DNA of 64,000 nt, taken from the NCBI RefSeq assembly GCF_900240305.1, contig NZ_LT964854.1:1674001-1738000 (forward strand). Reading direction: 5' to 3'. The position numbers and the translations under genes are program-made. Each line of letters starts with the position of its first letter. Positions within the stretch are counted from its first letter, which is position 1. This DNA comes from Ottowia massiliensis. GTDB lineage: Bacteria > Pseudomonadota > Gammaproteobacteria > Burkholderiales > Burkholderiaceae_C. Below the pieces are notes generated by a model, which saw only the letters and a program-made list of their open reading frames with translations, had not been told where the DNA came from and made no database searches. This document shows, piece after piece, positions 1-8,810 of the stretch.

Positions 1-45
1 AAAAGCGCGGACGGGATGTAAACAGTGAATGCGCTGGGACAATCT

Positions 46-130
46 AGCTATTACATTTGTAGCTATACGTCCTAGTGGAAACTGCGCAGAACGGCATTTT
101 CATGCCGTTTAATTTGCTCCTCTTTTTGAT
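46..130 (-). repeat. Family A dispersed repeat, copy 1
   Basis: On the minus strand this carries the family signature: the GGAGCAAATT-type end, an internal hairpin, GCGCA, the core CACTAGGAC and GCTA near the other end. Here the hairpin is GGCATGAAAATGCC. It lies downstream of fur in the same sense, past the fur terminator. Confidence 0.75.
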
Positions 131-190
131 ATGGATTGATATTGTCTGGCGGATGGAAGCGGACGGGAGCGCCGCCAGAGCTTCAACAAA

Positions 191-222
191 AAATGCGCCA
201 GCCCTTTGCAGAGCTGGCGCAT
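191..222 (-). terminator. Rho-independent terminator of fur
   Basis: Read on the minus strand, a 10-bp perfect stem ATGCGCCAGC / GCTGGCGCAT with a 10-base loop is followed by six T residues. It begins about 50 bases past the fur stop codon. Confidence 0.85.
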
Positions 223-273
223 CCAATGTGGGTTCAAGCGCAGAAACGGCGCCAGGAGAGCGGCTGAGCGCTT

Positions 274-729
274 TCAGTGTTTGCTTTCGCCTGCGCCCTG
301 ACGTTCCTCGCGGTGCTCGCAGGCATTTTTGGTGCAGCGTCCGTACAGGCTCAAGGCATGCTCGCTGAGCGAGAAACCGTGCTTTTTGGCGACTGAATTC
401 TGGCGGCGCTCGATTTCGGGATCGAAAAACTCCTCTACCCGGCCGCAGTCCAGGCAGACCAAATGGTCGTGATGCTGCTCGCCGCGCAGCTCGTAGATGG
501 CCTTGGTCGCCTCGAAATGACTGCGCGTGAGAATGCCTGCCTGTTCAAACTGCATGAGCACGCGATACACCGTGGCCAAGCCAATGTCGGCGTTTTCCGC
601 CAGCAGGTGGCGGTAGACATCTTCGGCGGCCATGTGGCGCTGCCCGCTTTTCTGGAAGATTTCCAGAATTTTCATGCGCGGCTGTGTGGCCTTCAGACCC
701 GTGCTTTTGATTTCCTCAATCGTGTCCAT
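274..729 (-). CDS. fur: Ferric uptake regulator Fur
   Basis: Iron-responsive dimeric repressor of 151 residues, the usual length for Fur. The start at MDTIEE was chosen over the longer open frame because the Fur fold begins there. The winged-helix domain occupies roughly residues 1-85. The metal-binding and dimerisation half shows HHDHLVCLDCG with a CxxC zinc pair, and a second cysteine pair in CTKNAC near the end. It is transcribed away from bamE; this fur|bamE-dapB arrangement is common in Comamonadaceae. A strong terminator follows. The shared 120-base intergenic region has an AT-richer stretch near 770-790 where autoregulation could act, but I see no convincing 19-bp Fur box. Confidence 0.95.
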   Translation of the reverse strand: MDTIEEIKSTGLKATQPRMKILEIFQKSGQRHMAAEDVYRHLLAENADIGLATVYRVLMQFEQAGILTRSHFEATKAIYELRGEQHHDHLVCLDCGRVEEFFDPEIERRQNSVAKKHGFSLSEHALSLYGRCTKNACEHREERQGAGESKH

Positions 730-828
730 GATGACGCTCCGTTGATGCAGTGTTGGGCGGGAAAATGCGTGTAATAAGAATCGCGCCAAGCGGCCGTACA
801 GAGCCAATCTGGGGCCAAATGCTGCAAC

Positions 829-834
829 TACAAT
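829..834 (+). promoter_or_regulatory. Possible -10 element for bamE
   Basis: TACAAT lies 19 bases before the first ATG of bamE. No good -35 hexamer is visible at the right spacing, so this is a weak call from sequence alone. Confidence 0.3.
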
Positions 835-852
835 GGCGCGCCTCCATTGTGC

Positions 853-1437
853 ATGAGCTTTTCCATGTTTGTATTCACGCCGTCGCAAAGACGTATCGTT
901 TCCTTGTCTTTGGTCATGCTGGCGTTGCCAGCATTTTTCATGCTGGCCGGGTGCAGCCGCTTCAATCGCGCCACGCAGAGCATGGCTGGCGCGCTGACCA
1001 TGTACAAGCCTGAAGTGGTGCAAGGCAACTTCATCTCCAGTGAGCAGGTGCAGGCATTGCGCCCCGGCATGACGCGCGTGCAGGTTCGCGACACGCTGGG
1101 CACGCCGCTGACCACCAGCATTTTTCATGCGGACCGCTGGGATTACGTGTTCACCATGAAACGAGTGAGGGTCGAGCCGCAGAAATACCGCCTCACCGTT
1201 TTTTTCAAGGGCGATGAGCTGGACCGCTACGAGGGCGATGAGATGCCCAGCGAAACCGAATTCGTGAACCGCATCAGCCCAAAGCGCACGCTGAAGGTTC
1301 CTCATCTTGAGGCGTCCGAGGAGCAGCTGGCCCGCTTCGCCCCGGCCGAAGGCGCTGCCGCGTCAGCTGATGCCGAAACCGAAGCGCCAGCGTCCGCCGC
1401 CAGCAGCTATCCGCCGCTGGAAAGCGCCGCTCCCTGA
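853..1437 (+). CDS. bamE: Outer membrane assembly lipoprotein BamE (OmlA/SmpA)
   Basis: Small lipoprotein of the BAM complex, which folds beta-barrel proteins into the outer membrane. A signal peptide ends in the lipobox LAGC, which predicts lipidation at that cysteine. The SmpA/OmlA domain follows, with the characteristic VQALRPGMTRVQVRDTLG stretch and a WDYVF strand. The C-terminal 50 residues are Ala/Pro/Glu-rich and look disordered. The open frame extends to a TTG at 847, but the ATG at 853, or the one at 865, is more likely. dapB begins 21 bases downstream and is probably co-transcribed. Confidence 0.9.
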   Translation: MSFSMFVFTPSQRRIVSLSLVMLALPAFFMLAGCSRFNRATQSMAGALTMYKPEVVQGNFISSEQVQALRPGMTRVQVRDTLGTPLTTSIFHADRWDYVFTMKRVRVEPQKYRLTVFFKGDELDRYEGDEMPSETEFVNRISPKRTLKVPHLEASEEQLARFAPAEGAAASADAETEAPASAASSYPPLESAAP

Positions 1438-1458
1438 AGTCTGATTTCGAGTCCACGC

Positions 1459-2271
1459 ATGACTGATACTGCCTTGCCTATCGCCATTGCTGGCGCCACT
1501 GGCCGCATGGGCCAAATGCTGATCGCCGCCGTCAGGGCCGCGCCCGATTGCCGTCTGAGCGGCGCGCTGGATCGCGCGGGCAGCCCCGCTCTGGGGCAGG
1601 ACGCAGGCGCCAGCGCAGGCCAGCCTATGGGCGTGGCCATTACCGCCGATCTGACCGCTGGCCTGGCGGGCGCGCGGGTGCTGATTGATTTCACGCGCCC
1701 CGAAGCCACCATGCGGCACTTGGCCGCCTGTCGCGCGCAAGGCGTGGCGCTGGTTATCGGCACCACGGGCTTTTCAGAAGCGCAAAAGGCCGATATCGCT
1801 GCGGCGGCGCGGCACATTCCCATCGTCATGTCACCCAACATGAGCGTGGGCGTGAACGTGACCTTCAAGCTTCTGGAAATGGCCGCCAAGGCGCTTTCCA
1901 CGGGCTATGACATCGAGATCATTGAGGCGCACCACCGCCACAAGGTGGACGCGCCCAGCGGCACGGCCCTGAAAATGGGCGAAGTCATTGCCGCAGCCCT
2001 GGGCCGCAATTTGCAGGAGTGCGCCGTATTCGAGCGCCACGGCCACACTGGCGAGCGCCAGCCGCAGCAAATTGGCTTTGCCACCATACGCGGGGGCGAT
2101 ATCGTGGGCGACCACACCGCTCTTTTCGCGGGTGAAGGCGAGCGTATTGAAATCAGCCACAAATCCAGCAGCCGGGCGGGCTATGCGCAGGGCAGCTTGC
2201 ATGCCGCCCGCTTCCTGGCCGGGCGCTCCAGCGGCCTGTTCGATATGTTCGACGTGCTGGGCTTGCGCTGA
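1459..2271 (+). CDS. dapB: 4-hydroxy-tetrahydrodipicolinate reductase
   Basis: NAD(P)H-dependent reductase of the diaminopimelate/lysine pathway, 270 residues, full length. The Rossmann motif IAGATGRMG is at the N-terminus. GTTGFS and SPNMSVGVN mark the nucleotide/substrate region. The signature EAHHRHKVDAPSGTA contains the catalytic His-His pair and lysine. It supplies meso-DAP, the residue that the MurE half of the fusion encoded at 36-39 kb is predicted to add. It is encoded directly after bamE. Confidence 0.96.
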   Translation: MTDTALPIAIAGATGRMGQMLIAAVRAAPDCRLSGALDRAGSPALGQDAGASAGQPMGVAITADLTAGLAGARVLIDFTRPEATMRHLAACRAQGVALVIGTTGFSEAQKADIAAAARHIPIVMSPNMSVGVNVTFKLLEMAAKALSTGYDIEIIEAHHRHKVDAPSGTALKMGEVIAAALGRNLQECAVFERHGHTGERQPQQIGFATIRGGDIVGDHTALFAGEGERIEISHKSSSRAGYAQGSLHAARFLAGRSSGLFDMFDVLGLR

Positions 2272-2461
2272 GACGTTTTTCTGTTGCTCCCCGCTCCCGA
2301 AACCATCGCTGCAAATCCAGGCTGCGCCAGCGCTTGCGGCCGATTGGCTCCCAAGGCTGGACATTCTTTTTTCCAGGCAGCTCCTGCCGCTTGCGCGCCT
2401 GTGGCGCAGCGCCAGTTTGCGGCGGCTTGCCGCCTAGGGATTCCGGCGGGCATTTCGCTCC

Positions 2462-3955
2462 ATGTTCATCAAGAAAAATCCGAACGCCATCGTCGCCCGC
2501 TTCAATAGCGCTTTTCTGGTGCTGTCGTGGGCGCTCATGGGTTTTGCCGCCACGTTTGCCGTGCCGCTGGGCTTTTCGCTGATGGACGAGTCGGCGCCAT
2601 TCGCCCACGTCTGGACAGGCTGCATGCTGTTTACCTGGGTCAGCGGGGCGCTGCTGTGGCGCAAGACGCGCAACCGCCGCCGCGAACTGACGATCAAGGA
2701 CGGTTTTTTGCTGGTCACCCTGGTGTGGCTGGTGCTGCCCGCCTATGCGGCGCTGCCGTTCATGTTCACCGTGCATGGCATGAGCTGGTTTGACGCCTAC
2801 TTTGAAGCCATGAGCGGCCTGACGGCCACGGGCGCCACGGCGCTGGCGGGGCTGGATCTGCTGGCCACCCCCGTGAACGTGTGGCGCTGCTTTTTGCAGC
2901 TCATTGGCGGGCTGGGCATCATGCTGCTGGTGGTGGCCGTGCTGCCGTTTCTGGGGCTGGGCGGCACGCAGCTGTACAAGGCCGAAACGCCGGGGCCGAT
3001 GAAAGACACGCGCCTGACGCCGCGCATCGCCGAAACGGCGCGGGGCCTGTGGGGCGTGTATTTCGTGCTGTCAGCCGCCTGCATGTGGGCCTACCACGCC
3101 TGCGGCATGAGCTGGGCCGATGCCTTCATGCACATGTGCACCACGGTCGGGCTGGGCGGCTTTTCGTCGCATGACAAGAGCTTTGGCTACTGGGACATTC
3201 CGGCGCTGGAATGGACGGCCACGCTGTTCATGCTGCTCTCGGGCGTGAGCTTTGCGCTGTATTTCAGGGCCTGGCAGCGCCGCTCGCTGCGCCCCATTGC
3301 GCAAGATGTGGAAGTGCGCGCCTACGTGCAAATCTTGCTGGTGTGCACGGCCATCGTGGCGGGCATGCTGATGTATGGCGGCATCTACAGCGAAAGCGAT
3401 GAGGCCGTGCGCCAAGCCGCCTTTCAAGTCGTCTCGCTGGCCACCACCACCGGCTATGCCGCCACCGATTACCTGCTGTGGCCCACCTTTGTGCCGGTTC
3501 TGATGCTGTTTCTGGGCTGCTTTGTCTCGTGCGCAGGCTCCACGGGCGGGGGCATCAAGCTGGTGCGCATGCTGGTGCTGGTGCGGCTGGCGCGGCGCGA
3601 GCTGGTGCGCATCATTCACCCGCGCGTGGTTCACCACGTCACGCTGGGGCGCGGCGGCGCGGTTTCGCCTGATGTCATCTGGGCCATCATGGCCTTCATG
3701 CTCATCTATGGCGGCGCCATGACGGCGCTGACGCTGCTCATGCTCGCTTCCGGGCTGGATGTGGTGACCGCCTTTTCCGCCGTCATCGCCTGCCTGAACA
3801 ACATCGGCCCCGGCATGGGCAAGATAGGCCCGGCGGGCAACTTCGGCGTGCTCAATGACTTTCAGATCACCATCTGCACCTTTGCCATGCTGCTGGGCCG
3901 GCTGGAGCTGCTGTCAGTGCTGGTGCTGCTGACGCCGCAGTTCTGGCGCAGCTGA
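2462..3955 (+). CDS. trkH: TrkH-family potassium uptake protein
   Basis: Polytopic inner-membrane K+ transporter of 497 residues. All four selectivity-filter repeats of the superfamily of K+ transporters can be read: TATGAT near 121, TTVGLGGF near 227, TTTGYA near 328 and NNIGPG near 446, each between hydrophobic helices. The family-typical SCAGSTGGGIKLVR is near 356-369. It is expected to work with a cytoplasmic TrkA subunit, which is not in this window. The 190 bases between dapB and this gene hold no recognisable site. Confidence 0.93.
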   Translation: MFIKKNPNAIVARFNSAFLVLSWALMGFAATFAVPLGFSLMDESAPFAHVWTGCMLFTWVSGALLWRKTRNRRRELTIKDGFLLVTLVWLVLPAYAALPFMFTVHGMSWFDAYFEAMSGLTATGATALAGLDLLATPVNVWRCFLQLIGGLGIMLLVVAVLPFLGLGGTQLYKAETPGPMKDTRLTPRIAETARGLWGVYFVLSAACMWAYHACGMSWADAFMHMCTTVGLGGFSSHDKSFGYWDIPALEWTATLFMLLSGVSFALYFRAWQRRSLRPIAQDVEVRAYVQILLVCTAIVAGMLMYGGIYSESDEAVRQAAFQVVSLATTTGYAATDYLLWPTFVPVLMLFLGCFVSCAGSTGGGIKLVRMLVLVRLARRELVRIIHPRVVHHVTLGRGGAVSPDVIWAIMAFMLIYGGAMTALTLLMLASGLDVVTAFSAVIACLNNIGPGMGKIGPAGNFGVLNDFQITICTFAMLLGRLELLSVLVLLTPQFWRS

Positions 3956-3982
3956 CGGCCCGCGCGGCATCTGCCTGCCCGC

Positions 3983-4639
3983 TTATTTTTTTCCGCCTGC
4001 CTGCGCCCACGCTTGCCCCACGGCTTGAAGGCCCGCCAGGGCAAAGCGGTACATGTGCTCGGCAATGACTTCATGCGGCATTTCGCGCACGGCCTGCGCG
4101 GGGCCGGGAATGCCGATGGCGCTGACAGTGAGCATGATGAGCGGCGCCACCGTGCTGACGGCGCAGCGCAGCAAGGCTGGCTCGTGCGGCGGAATGCCGG
4201 AGACCTCACTGAGAATGCGCAGCACCGGGCGCGCCTTCTGCGGCACCTGGGCTTGCAGCATTTGCAGCAGCTGGGGCGAAGGGTTGCCCAGCTCGCGCGC
4301 CAGCGCGCGGCCATGCCAGCTGGAGGCATTGACGCAGTTTTTGGCCAGCAAAGCCAGCAGCGCGCGCAGTTTTTCGGAAGCGGGCTGCGCGCTGTCAGCC
4401 AGCGCCCGCAGCTCTTCTTCACTGATGAAGTGGCGGTGCGCTTCGGCCAGCGTGGCCTGGAGCAGCCCCTCGCGGCCGCCAAAGTGGTAGTTGATGGAGG
4501 CCAGATCCACTGCGGCCAGCGCGGCAATGGCCTTGCTGGGCGTGGCGGCGAAACCGCTTTGGGCCATGAGCGTGCCTGCGGCTTGCAGGATGCGGGCGCG
4601 CGTGGCTTCGCCATCGGTGCGGAGCAGGCGTTGGGTCAT
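3983..4639 (-). CDS. TetR-family transcriptional regulator with CerR-type C-terminal domain
   Basis: 218-residue repressor-type protein. The N-terminal TetR helix-turn-helix spans roughly residues 10-60 (ARILQAAGTLMAQSGF followed by INYHFGGREGLL). The remainder matches the DUF1956/CerR C-terminal domain in pattern, with RALARELGNPSPQL. It converges on trkH with 27 bases between stops, so the two are not co-transcribed. No efflux or enzyme gene is divergent from it (the upstream neighbour is a family A repeat), so the regulated target is not apparent. Its usual partner may have been separated from it by rearrangement. Confidence 0.85.
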   Translation of the reverse strand: MTQRLLRTDGEATRARILQAAGTLMAQSGFAATPSKAIAALAAVDLASINYHFGGREGLLQATLAEAHRHFISEEELRALADSAQPASEKLRALLALLAKNCVNASSWHGRALARELGNPSPQLLQMLQAQVPQKARPVLRILSEVSGIPPHEPALLRCAVSTVAPLIMLTVSAIGIPGPAQAVREMPHEVIAEHMYRFALAGLQAVGQAWAQAGGKK

Positions 4640-4810
4640 GAGGGGCGATTTTGCAGGCGGGCCGCAGCGCGGATGGAGCGCCGCGAAAAAGTGGATTTCC
4701 TTCCTGCGCGGCTTTCTTGACGCACTGAGGCTGCTGCCGTCCCTCTCGCATCCATCGCCGCTGGCCTATGGTGGCGATGACGGGGCGGCTAGCCTTCGTT
4801 GGAAAGAGCG

Positions 4811-4898
4811 TATTTAGCTCCTGATTTGATAGGGGGCTGCGCAGGTTTCACTAGGACTCCAACGCTTTTCATGGCCTTGGATTTGCTCCTTTTTTGAT
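4811..4898. repeat. Family A repeat, copy 2, with inverted core
   Basis: Both ends (TTTAGCTCCTGATTTGAT and the ATTTGCTCCTTTTTT side) read as a minus-strand copy. The central block CTGCGCAGGTTTCACTAGGAC, however, reads on the plus strand, opposite to its own ends. It is a mosaic or internally inverted copy. Confidence 0.55.
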
Positions 4899-4925
4899 GG
4901 CGCTGCACGGCCGCTCGTGGGCTGC

Positions 4926-7517
4926 TCATGGGCCGCCCAAGGGCCGGCCGTTGTACTGGTTGCCTCGCATGGTGGCGGTGACGCGGTTCAGGCTCAGCCA
5001 GTAGTCGGGTGGGCTGGAGGCGTCAGCGAGGATGGTGTTGCCTTCCATCTCCAGGCTGCCAGCGGCGTTGGCGGCGCTGGCAATGCGCAGATAGGGGTTG
5101 TCCAGCGGGCCGCGCAGCTCGAAGGTGTTGTTCTTGAGGGTGATGCGGGCGGCGTTGGTGCTGATGTCTGCCGCTTCGGTATAGCTCAGGTTGTTTTCGG
5201 TAATGCGGAAGGTGTTGCCTTGCACGGTCACGCTGCCGCGCTGGTTGCCGTCGGAGCCGTTTTCCGTGATGCCGAGGGGCACGCCTTTTTGCAGTGGGGT
5301 GCTGCGCACGATGGCGGTGTTGTTCAGCACGCGGATGTCGCCGGAGCCTTTGCCGGGGCCTCTGCGGCCTGAGCGGGGCTGGTAGCTGGTGTCGTTGAAG
5401 ATGCCGATGAGCCAGGTGGCGGATTCGCCGCTGATTTCGTTGTTGGCGATGGTGAGCGTGTAGTCGATGGCTTGCTCGTGGTTGCGGCATTCGATGCCAT
5501 AGGTTCTGGCTTCGCCTTTGTGGGCGGCCAGCCCGGTGATTTTGTTGTTGATGATTTCATAGACGCCGGGGCCTTCGCTGCGCAGGTCAAAGAAGGCGGA
5601 GTTGGCGTCAAGATGGATGCCAGCCACGCCAAAGTAGGCGTTGTCGCCCCCGCTGGCGGGCATGCGAAAGTCCGGGTCAAGTGCGATGGTGTTGTTCGCA
5701 ATGCGCACGCGCGTCATGGAAAACTGGCGGTTGTAGACGGAGATGCCGTAGAGCCGGTCGCCATTGGCCTGGTTGTTTTCAATGACGATGTCGTTGCCGT
5801 CGTGCACGTCCAGCCCCTTGCGGTAGTTGTGGTCGGTGACGTTGCGCGAGAAGTTCACGCCGAAGTTGTAGCTGCCCGCTTCGGTGGCGATGCCATAGCC
5901 GGTGCCGCCGTCGTTTTCATGGCCGTTGCGCGCCAGCAGGTTGCCGGTGGCGGTGAAGTTTTCCTGGAAGGCCACGAGCGCGCCCGCCACGCGGTTGTGG
6001 TGGAGATGGCTGTTGACAAGGCGGTTGTTGCGGCTCACGGGCACTTGACTGCGGCCAATGCGGCCAATGCGGTAGAGCGCTTTGTAGCTGACGTCCACCG
6101 CCCGCTCCCTGGGGTTGGTTCCCGGGTAGCGGCTGTGCGCCTTGGCCGAGGTGAAGAGCACGCCCGCGCGATTGGCGCCGCTGACTTCAACGGCGTCGAT
6201 GGTGGTGTTGTCGGCGTCGCTGACCAGAATGCCGCTCACTTTGCCAAAGTAGGTGTCGCCCTTGCGGTAGAAGAAGTTGGCGTTGGTGTATCTGACGGCG
6301 AGGTTGGCAATGGTTTTGCCGCTGAGACCGTCGATGAGCACGCCTGCGTGGTCGCGGATGTCGTCTGCGTTGAAGTTGGAATCGAACGGCTTGCCCGTCT
6401 GCGGCCAGCCGAAGAGGATTTCGGTTCGGTCCGGGCCATCGCCAAAGAGGGCGGTGACGTTCTTGTTGCTTTCGTCTAGCTTGATCTGCTGGCTGATGAG
6501 CAGTTTGCCGCTCAGGCGCAGAGCGGCCTTTTCCTGATGTGCAGCGGCCAGCGCCTTGCGGATGGCCTCAATGCTGTCGCGCTGGCCGCTGGCGTCAGCG
6601 CCGAAATCAGCCACATCCAAATACCTGCCAAAGCGCGCATGCGTATGCACCGTGTAGCCGCCGGGGTTGGGCTGGGGCGCGGCGGCGGCCACTTGCGAGG
6701 TGGGAGCGCTTTCCACCTGCTCGGCGTAGCCTGCCTGGTCGGTATAGGCGGCGCGCACCGTGAGTGTTTTGCCGATGTCGTCTTGCCGCACCGTGTAACT
6801 GGCGGACTGGGCGGCGGCAATGAGCGAGCCGCTGGCAAGCCATTGATACGCCACGCCCTGGGCGGGCACACCGTTGCCGTCCGACAGCTGCGCCGTCAGC
6901 GTTTGGCCCACGATGGCATAGCCTTCAATGCGCACGGAGCCTTGCAGATTGCTGGAGAGCACCGCTTCCGTGGGCGCGCTGCGCAAATTTTCCGCGTGGC
7001 CGCGCAAATCGGTATAGCTGGCCTGCACATGCACGGCCCGGCCCGTGTCGCTGGCTTCCAGGCGGTAGCTGTCCGCAATGGCGCTGTCTATGGGCTGGCC
7101 GTCTGAATACCACTGGTAGGCCACGGCGGAAGGCACGCCGTCTTCATCCGCCAGCGTGGCGGTGAGCATCTGGCCGACGACTGCCTTGCCGCTGATGCCC
7201 AACTGGCCCGCGCGATTTGGCTCGGGCGCGGGCGTGACCGTAGGCGCTGGGCTGGGCGTGACCGTAGGCGCGGAAGTGGGAGTGGCCGTGGGCGATGGCG
7301 TGGATGGGCGGCTTGGCGCGGGAGTTGGTGTGGGTAAGGGCGGTGTGGGCGAGGGCGCCGGCAGAGGCACACCAGGAGAAGCGGGCGGCGGGGAAGGCGT
7401 GGAAGGAGACGCGGCTTCGCCATCATCTCCGCCGCCGCAGCCTAGCATCAGCACGGCTGCTGCGGCTGCCACTGTCCATAGCCGGATGGCACGAAAAACA
7501 GGCAACGGCGTGCGCAT
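4926..7517 (-). CDS. Surface lipoprotein with Pro/Thr linker, two Ig-like repeats and a right-handed beta-helix
   Basis: 863-residue exported protein whose exact substrate is unknown. A signal peptide ends in LMLGC, a lipobox. Residues about 30-100 are a Pro/Ser/Thr linker. Two tandem modules of about 88 residues follow, each with GxxVGQxLTAxLxDxxGVP, AYQW and a later SAPT end. A beta-helix domain starting at DVADFGADASGQRD, typical of the pectate-lyase-3 superfamily, runs to the end with many NN-turn repeats. The second ATG (7517) was chosen because AAAGGGG then sits 7 bases upstream; the first ATG touches that ribosome site. Plausible roles are polysaccharide binding or cleavage at the cell surface, or an adhesin. 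A palindromic site lies just upstream. Confidence 0.8.
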   Translation of the reverse strand: MRTPLPVFRAIRLWTVAAAAAVLMLGCGGGDDGEAASPSTPSPPPASPGVPLPAPSPTPPLPTPTPAPSRPSTPSPTATPTSAPTVTPSPAPTVTPAPEPNRAGQLGISGKAVVGQMLTATLADEDGVPSAVAYQWYSDGQPIDSAIADSYRLEASDTGRAVHVQASYTDLRGHAENLRSAPTEAVLSSNLQGSVRIEGYAIVGQTLTAQLSDGNGVPAQGVAYQWLASGSLIAAAQSASYTVRQDDIGKTLTVRAAYTDQAGYAEQVESAPTSQVAAAAPQPNPGGYTVHTHARFGRYLDVADFGADASGQRDSIEAIRKALAAAHQEKAALRLSGKLLISQQIKLDESNKNVTALFGDGPDRTEILFGWPQTGKPFDSNFNADDIRDHAGVLIDGLSGKTIANLAVRYTNANFFYRKGDTYFGKVSGILVSDADNTTIDAVEVSGANRAGVLFTSAKAHSRYPGTNPRERAVDVSYKALYRIGRIGRSQVPVSRNNRLVNSHLHHNRVAGALVAFQENFTATGNLLARNGHENDGGTGYGIATEAGSYNFGVNFSRNVTDHNYRKGLDVHDGNDIVIENNQANGDRLYGISVYNRQFSMTRVRIANNTIALDPDFRMPASGGDNAYFGVAGIHLDANSAFFDLRSEGPGVYEIINNKITGLAAHKGEARTYGIECRNHEQAIDYTLTIANNEISGESATWLIGIFNDTSYQPRSGRRGPGKGSGDIRVLNNTAIVRSTPLQKGVPLGITENGSDGNQRGSVTVQGNTFRITENNLSYTEAADISTNAARITLKNNTFELRGPLDNPYLRIASAANAAGSLEMEGNTILADASSPPDYWLSLNRVTATMRGNQYNGRPLGGP

Positions 7518-7560
7518 ACACATCCCCTTTCAGTTTTTGTGATATGAGCGTATCTTAAAC

Positions 7561-7581
7561 CGTTACATGAACTATGTAACG
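7561..7581. promoter_or_regulatory. Palindromic operator candidate upstream of the beta-helix lipoprotein
   Basis: CGTTACAT and ATGTAACG form a perfect 8-bp inverted repeat with a 5-base spacer, 43 bases before the lipoprotein start. The half-site TATGTAA recurs once near 8949, between the CTERM gene and glyQ. The regulator is unknown. Confidence 0.45.
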
Positions 7582-8000
7582 AAATCAATGCGCCGCAGGA
7601 AAGGAAAGCAAGCACTCACTGGCCCAGGGTGAAGCTGGCGTGCCTGCGGCGCAGGCAGGCGTGGTTGATGGTCGAAGTGCTGCTCCAGCCTGTTGCATTT
7701 GCTCAATGGCATCGAAAAGAGGAGCAGATTCAGAGGGTTGGATATGCCGGTCTGCGCTGTTCCTACTGAGAGATGTTGCTATTTAAAAAAGAACAAATCC
7801 ATAGGCTGCTCAAGATGGCATCCGGATTGGTTTCCGAGGCCAGGCTTCGCCAGCGCTTGCCGAAAGCCATCGCGCTGTGTACGGCCACGTGTTTGAATTC
7901 CGTGAGACCGGCAAAAACTCTCGTTTTGGCGATGCCGCCATCAGCGCGAGCGCTGCATCGGTGGAATCAGCATCCGCACGCTTTGGCGAAGGCAGGCAAA
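7582..8000. other. Intergenic stretch with one family A repeat
   Basis: No open frame here shows recognisable protein features. The stretch holds the degenerate repeat copy at 7716-7797 and otherwise ordinary sequence between the lipoprotein promoter region and the terminator of the next leftward gene. Confidence 0.5.
7716..7797 (+). repeat. Family A repeat, copy 3 (degenerate)
   Basis: AGAGGAGCAGATTCAGAGGG, then TCTGCGCTGTTCCTACT, then TTGCTATTTAAAAAAG: the order and spacing match the family, with a decayed core. Confidence 0.65.
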
Positions 8001-8031
8001 AAAATGCCGCCGTGCGGAGCAGCGGCGGCAT
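8001..8031 (-). terminator. Rho-independent terminator of the CTERM protein gene
   Basis: On the minus strand ATGCCGCC / GGCGGCAT forms an 8-bp stem followed by seven T residues, 24 bases past the stop codon. Confidence 0.85.
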
Positions 8032-8054
8032 GGTTTCGGAAAGTGCTCTGGCGG

Positions 8055-8810
8055 TCAGACGGCGCCGTTTTTGTCTTGGCGGTGCGCCTGCCGCTGCCGC
8101 GCGGCCAAGCCTGCCACACCAAGGCCCGCCAGCAATAGCGCCCAAGGCGCGTCAGCGGGCACGGCCTGCACGGCGCTGGCGGGCGCGGCGTTGCAATTGG
8201 CGGTGATGGTCACGGTGGCGTAAATGCCCATTGGGCCTGCGCCCAGCGTAGCTTCAGCGTTCTTGACTTCGAGAATGAGTTGGTTGGCCTCGTGGGTCCA
8301 GGCCAGCGTCGGGGTGAATGCGGCGCTCAGCGCGCCAAAACCAGACTGCGCGGTGGTAACGAAAGCGCCGCCGGGATTGGCCGTGTTGGACACGCCCGTT
8401 CGCAGCAGGTCGTTATCCACGGATACCTGAATGGAAGTCTGGACGCTGCTCAGGTCAATGCGGTTGTTCACCTGAATGCCTGGCGAGCGGAAAGGAATGG
8501 GGTTGGTGGTGTCGAACGTTGGGTTGGTGGCCGGGTCGGCGGGCGATAGCCACGCCGTCCCTGCGGGAGGCGTACTGCCGGATGGGTACCAGGCGCTGTG
8601 CTTGTATGTAGTAGTGGCAGCGCCCCATGAGCCGCTGTGCTGCCGCTCCCAGCCGGCTCCTGTGGCAAACGTCAGGGGCGTGGCCGGGCCTGCTGCGGCC
8701 GTGGGGCAGGTGAGTGAAAGCGCGGACTGGCCGTGGGCCGCGCTGGCCAAGGCTGCCAGGGCAACAGCGCCAGCGAGATGGCGCAAGACAGTCACAGTAC
8801 GATGAACCAT
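8055..8810 (-). CDS. Exported protein with PEP/IPTL-CTERM-like sorting tail
   Basis: 251 residues. A cleavable signal peptide (about residues 1-28, ending AHGQS) precedes a beta-rich, Thr/Ser/Asn-rich body with no recognised enzyme motif. The last 35 residues have the tripartite layout of exosortase-type tails: a short motif VPADAPWAL, a hydrophobic helix, and a basic cluster with ARQRQAHRQ. A related tail ends the VWA protein at 48.8-50.8 kb. The sorting enzyme is not in the window. The start is supported by AAGGAG 7 bases upstream, and a strong terminator follows. Function unknown. Confidence 0.8.
   Translation of the reverse strand: MVHRTVTVLRHLAGAVALAALASAAHGQSALSLTCPTAAAGPATPLTFATGAGWERQHSGSWGAATTTYKHSAWYPSGSTPPAGTAWLSPADPATNPTFDTTNPIPFRSPGIQVNNRIDLSSVQTSIQVSVDNDLLRTGVSNTANPGGAFVTTAQSGFGALSAAFTPTLAWTHEANQLILEVKNAEATLGAGPMGIYATVTITANCNAAPASAVQAVPADAPWALLLAGLGVAGLAARQRQAHRQDKNGAV

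Noticed and set aside
769..800. Fur box in the fur-bamE gap
   Set aside because: GTAATAAGAATCGC is AT-richer but does not approach the 19-bp consensus on either strand.
274..1305. A 343-residue leftward frame covering fur and running over bamE
   Set aside because: Only the last 151 residues are Fur; the upstream part is antisense to bamE and has no homology.
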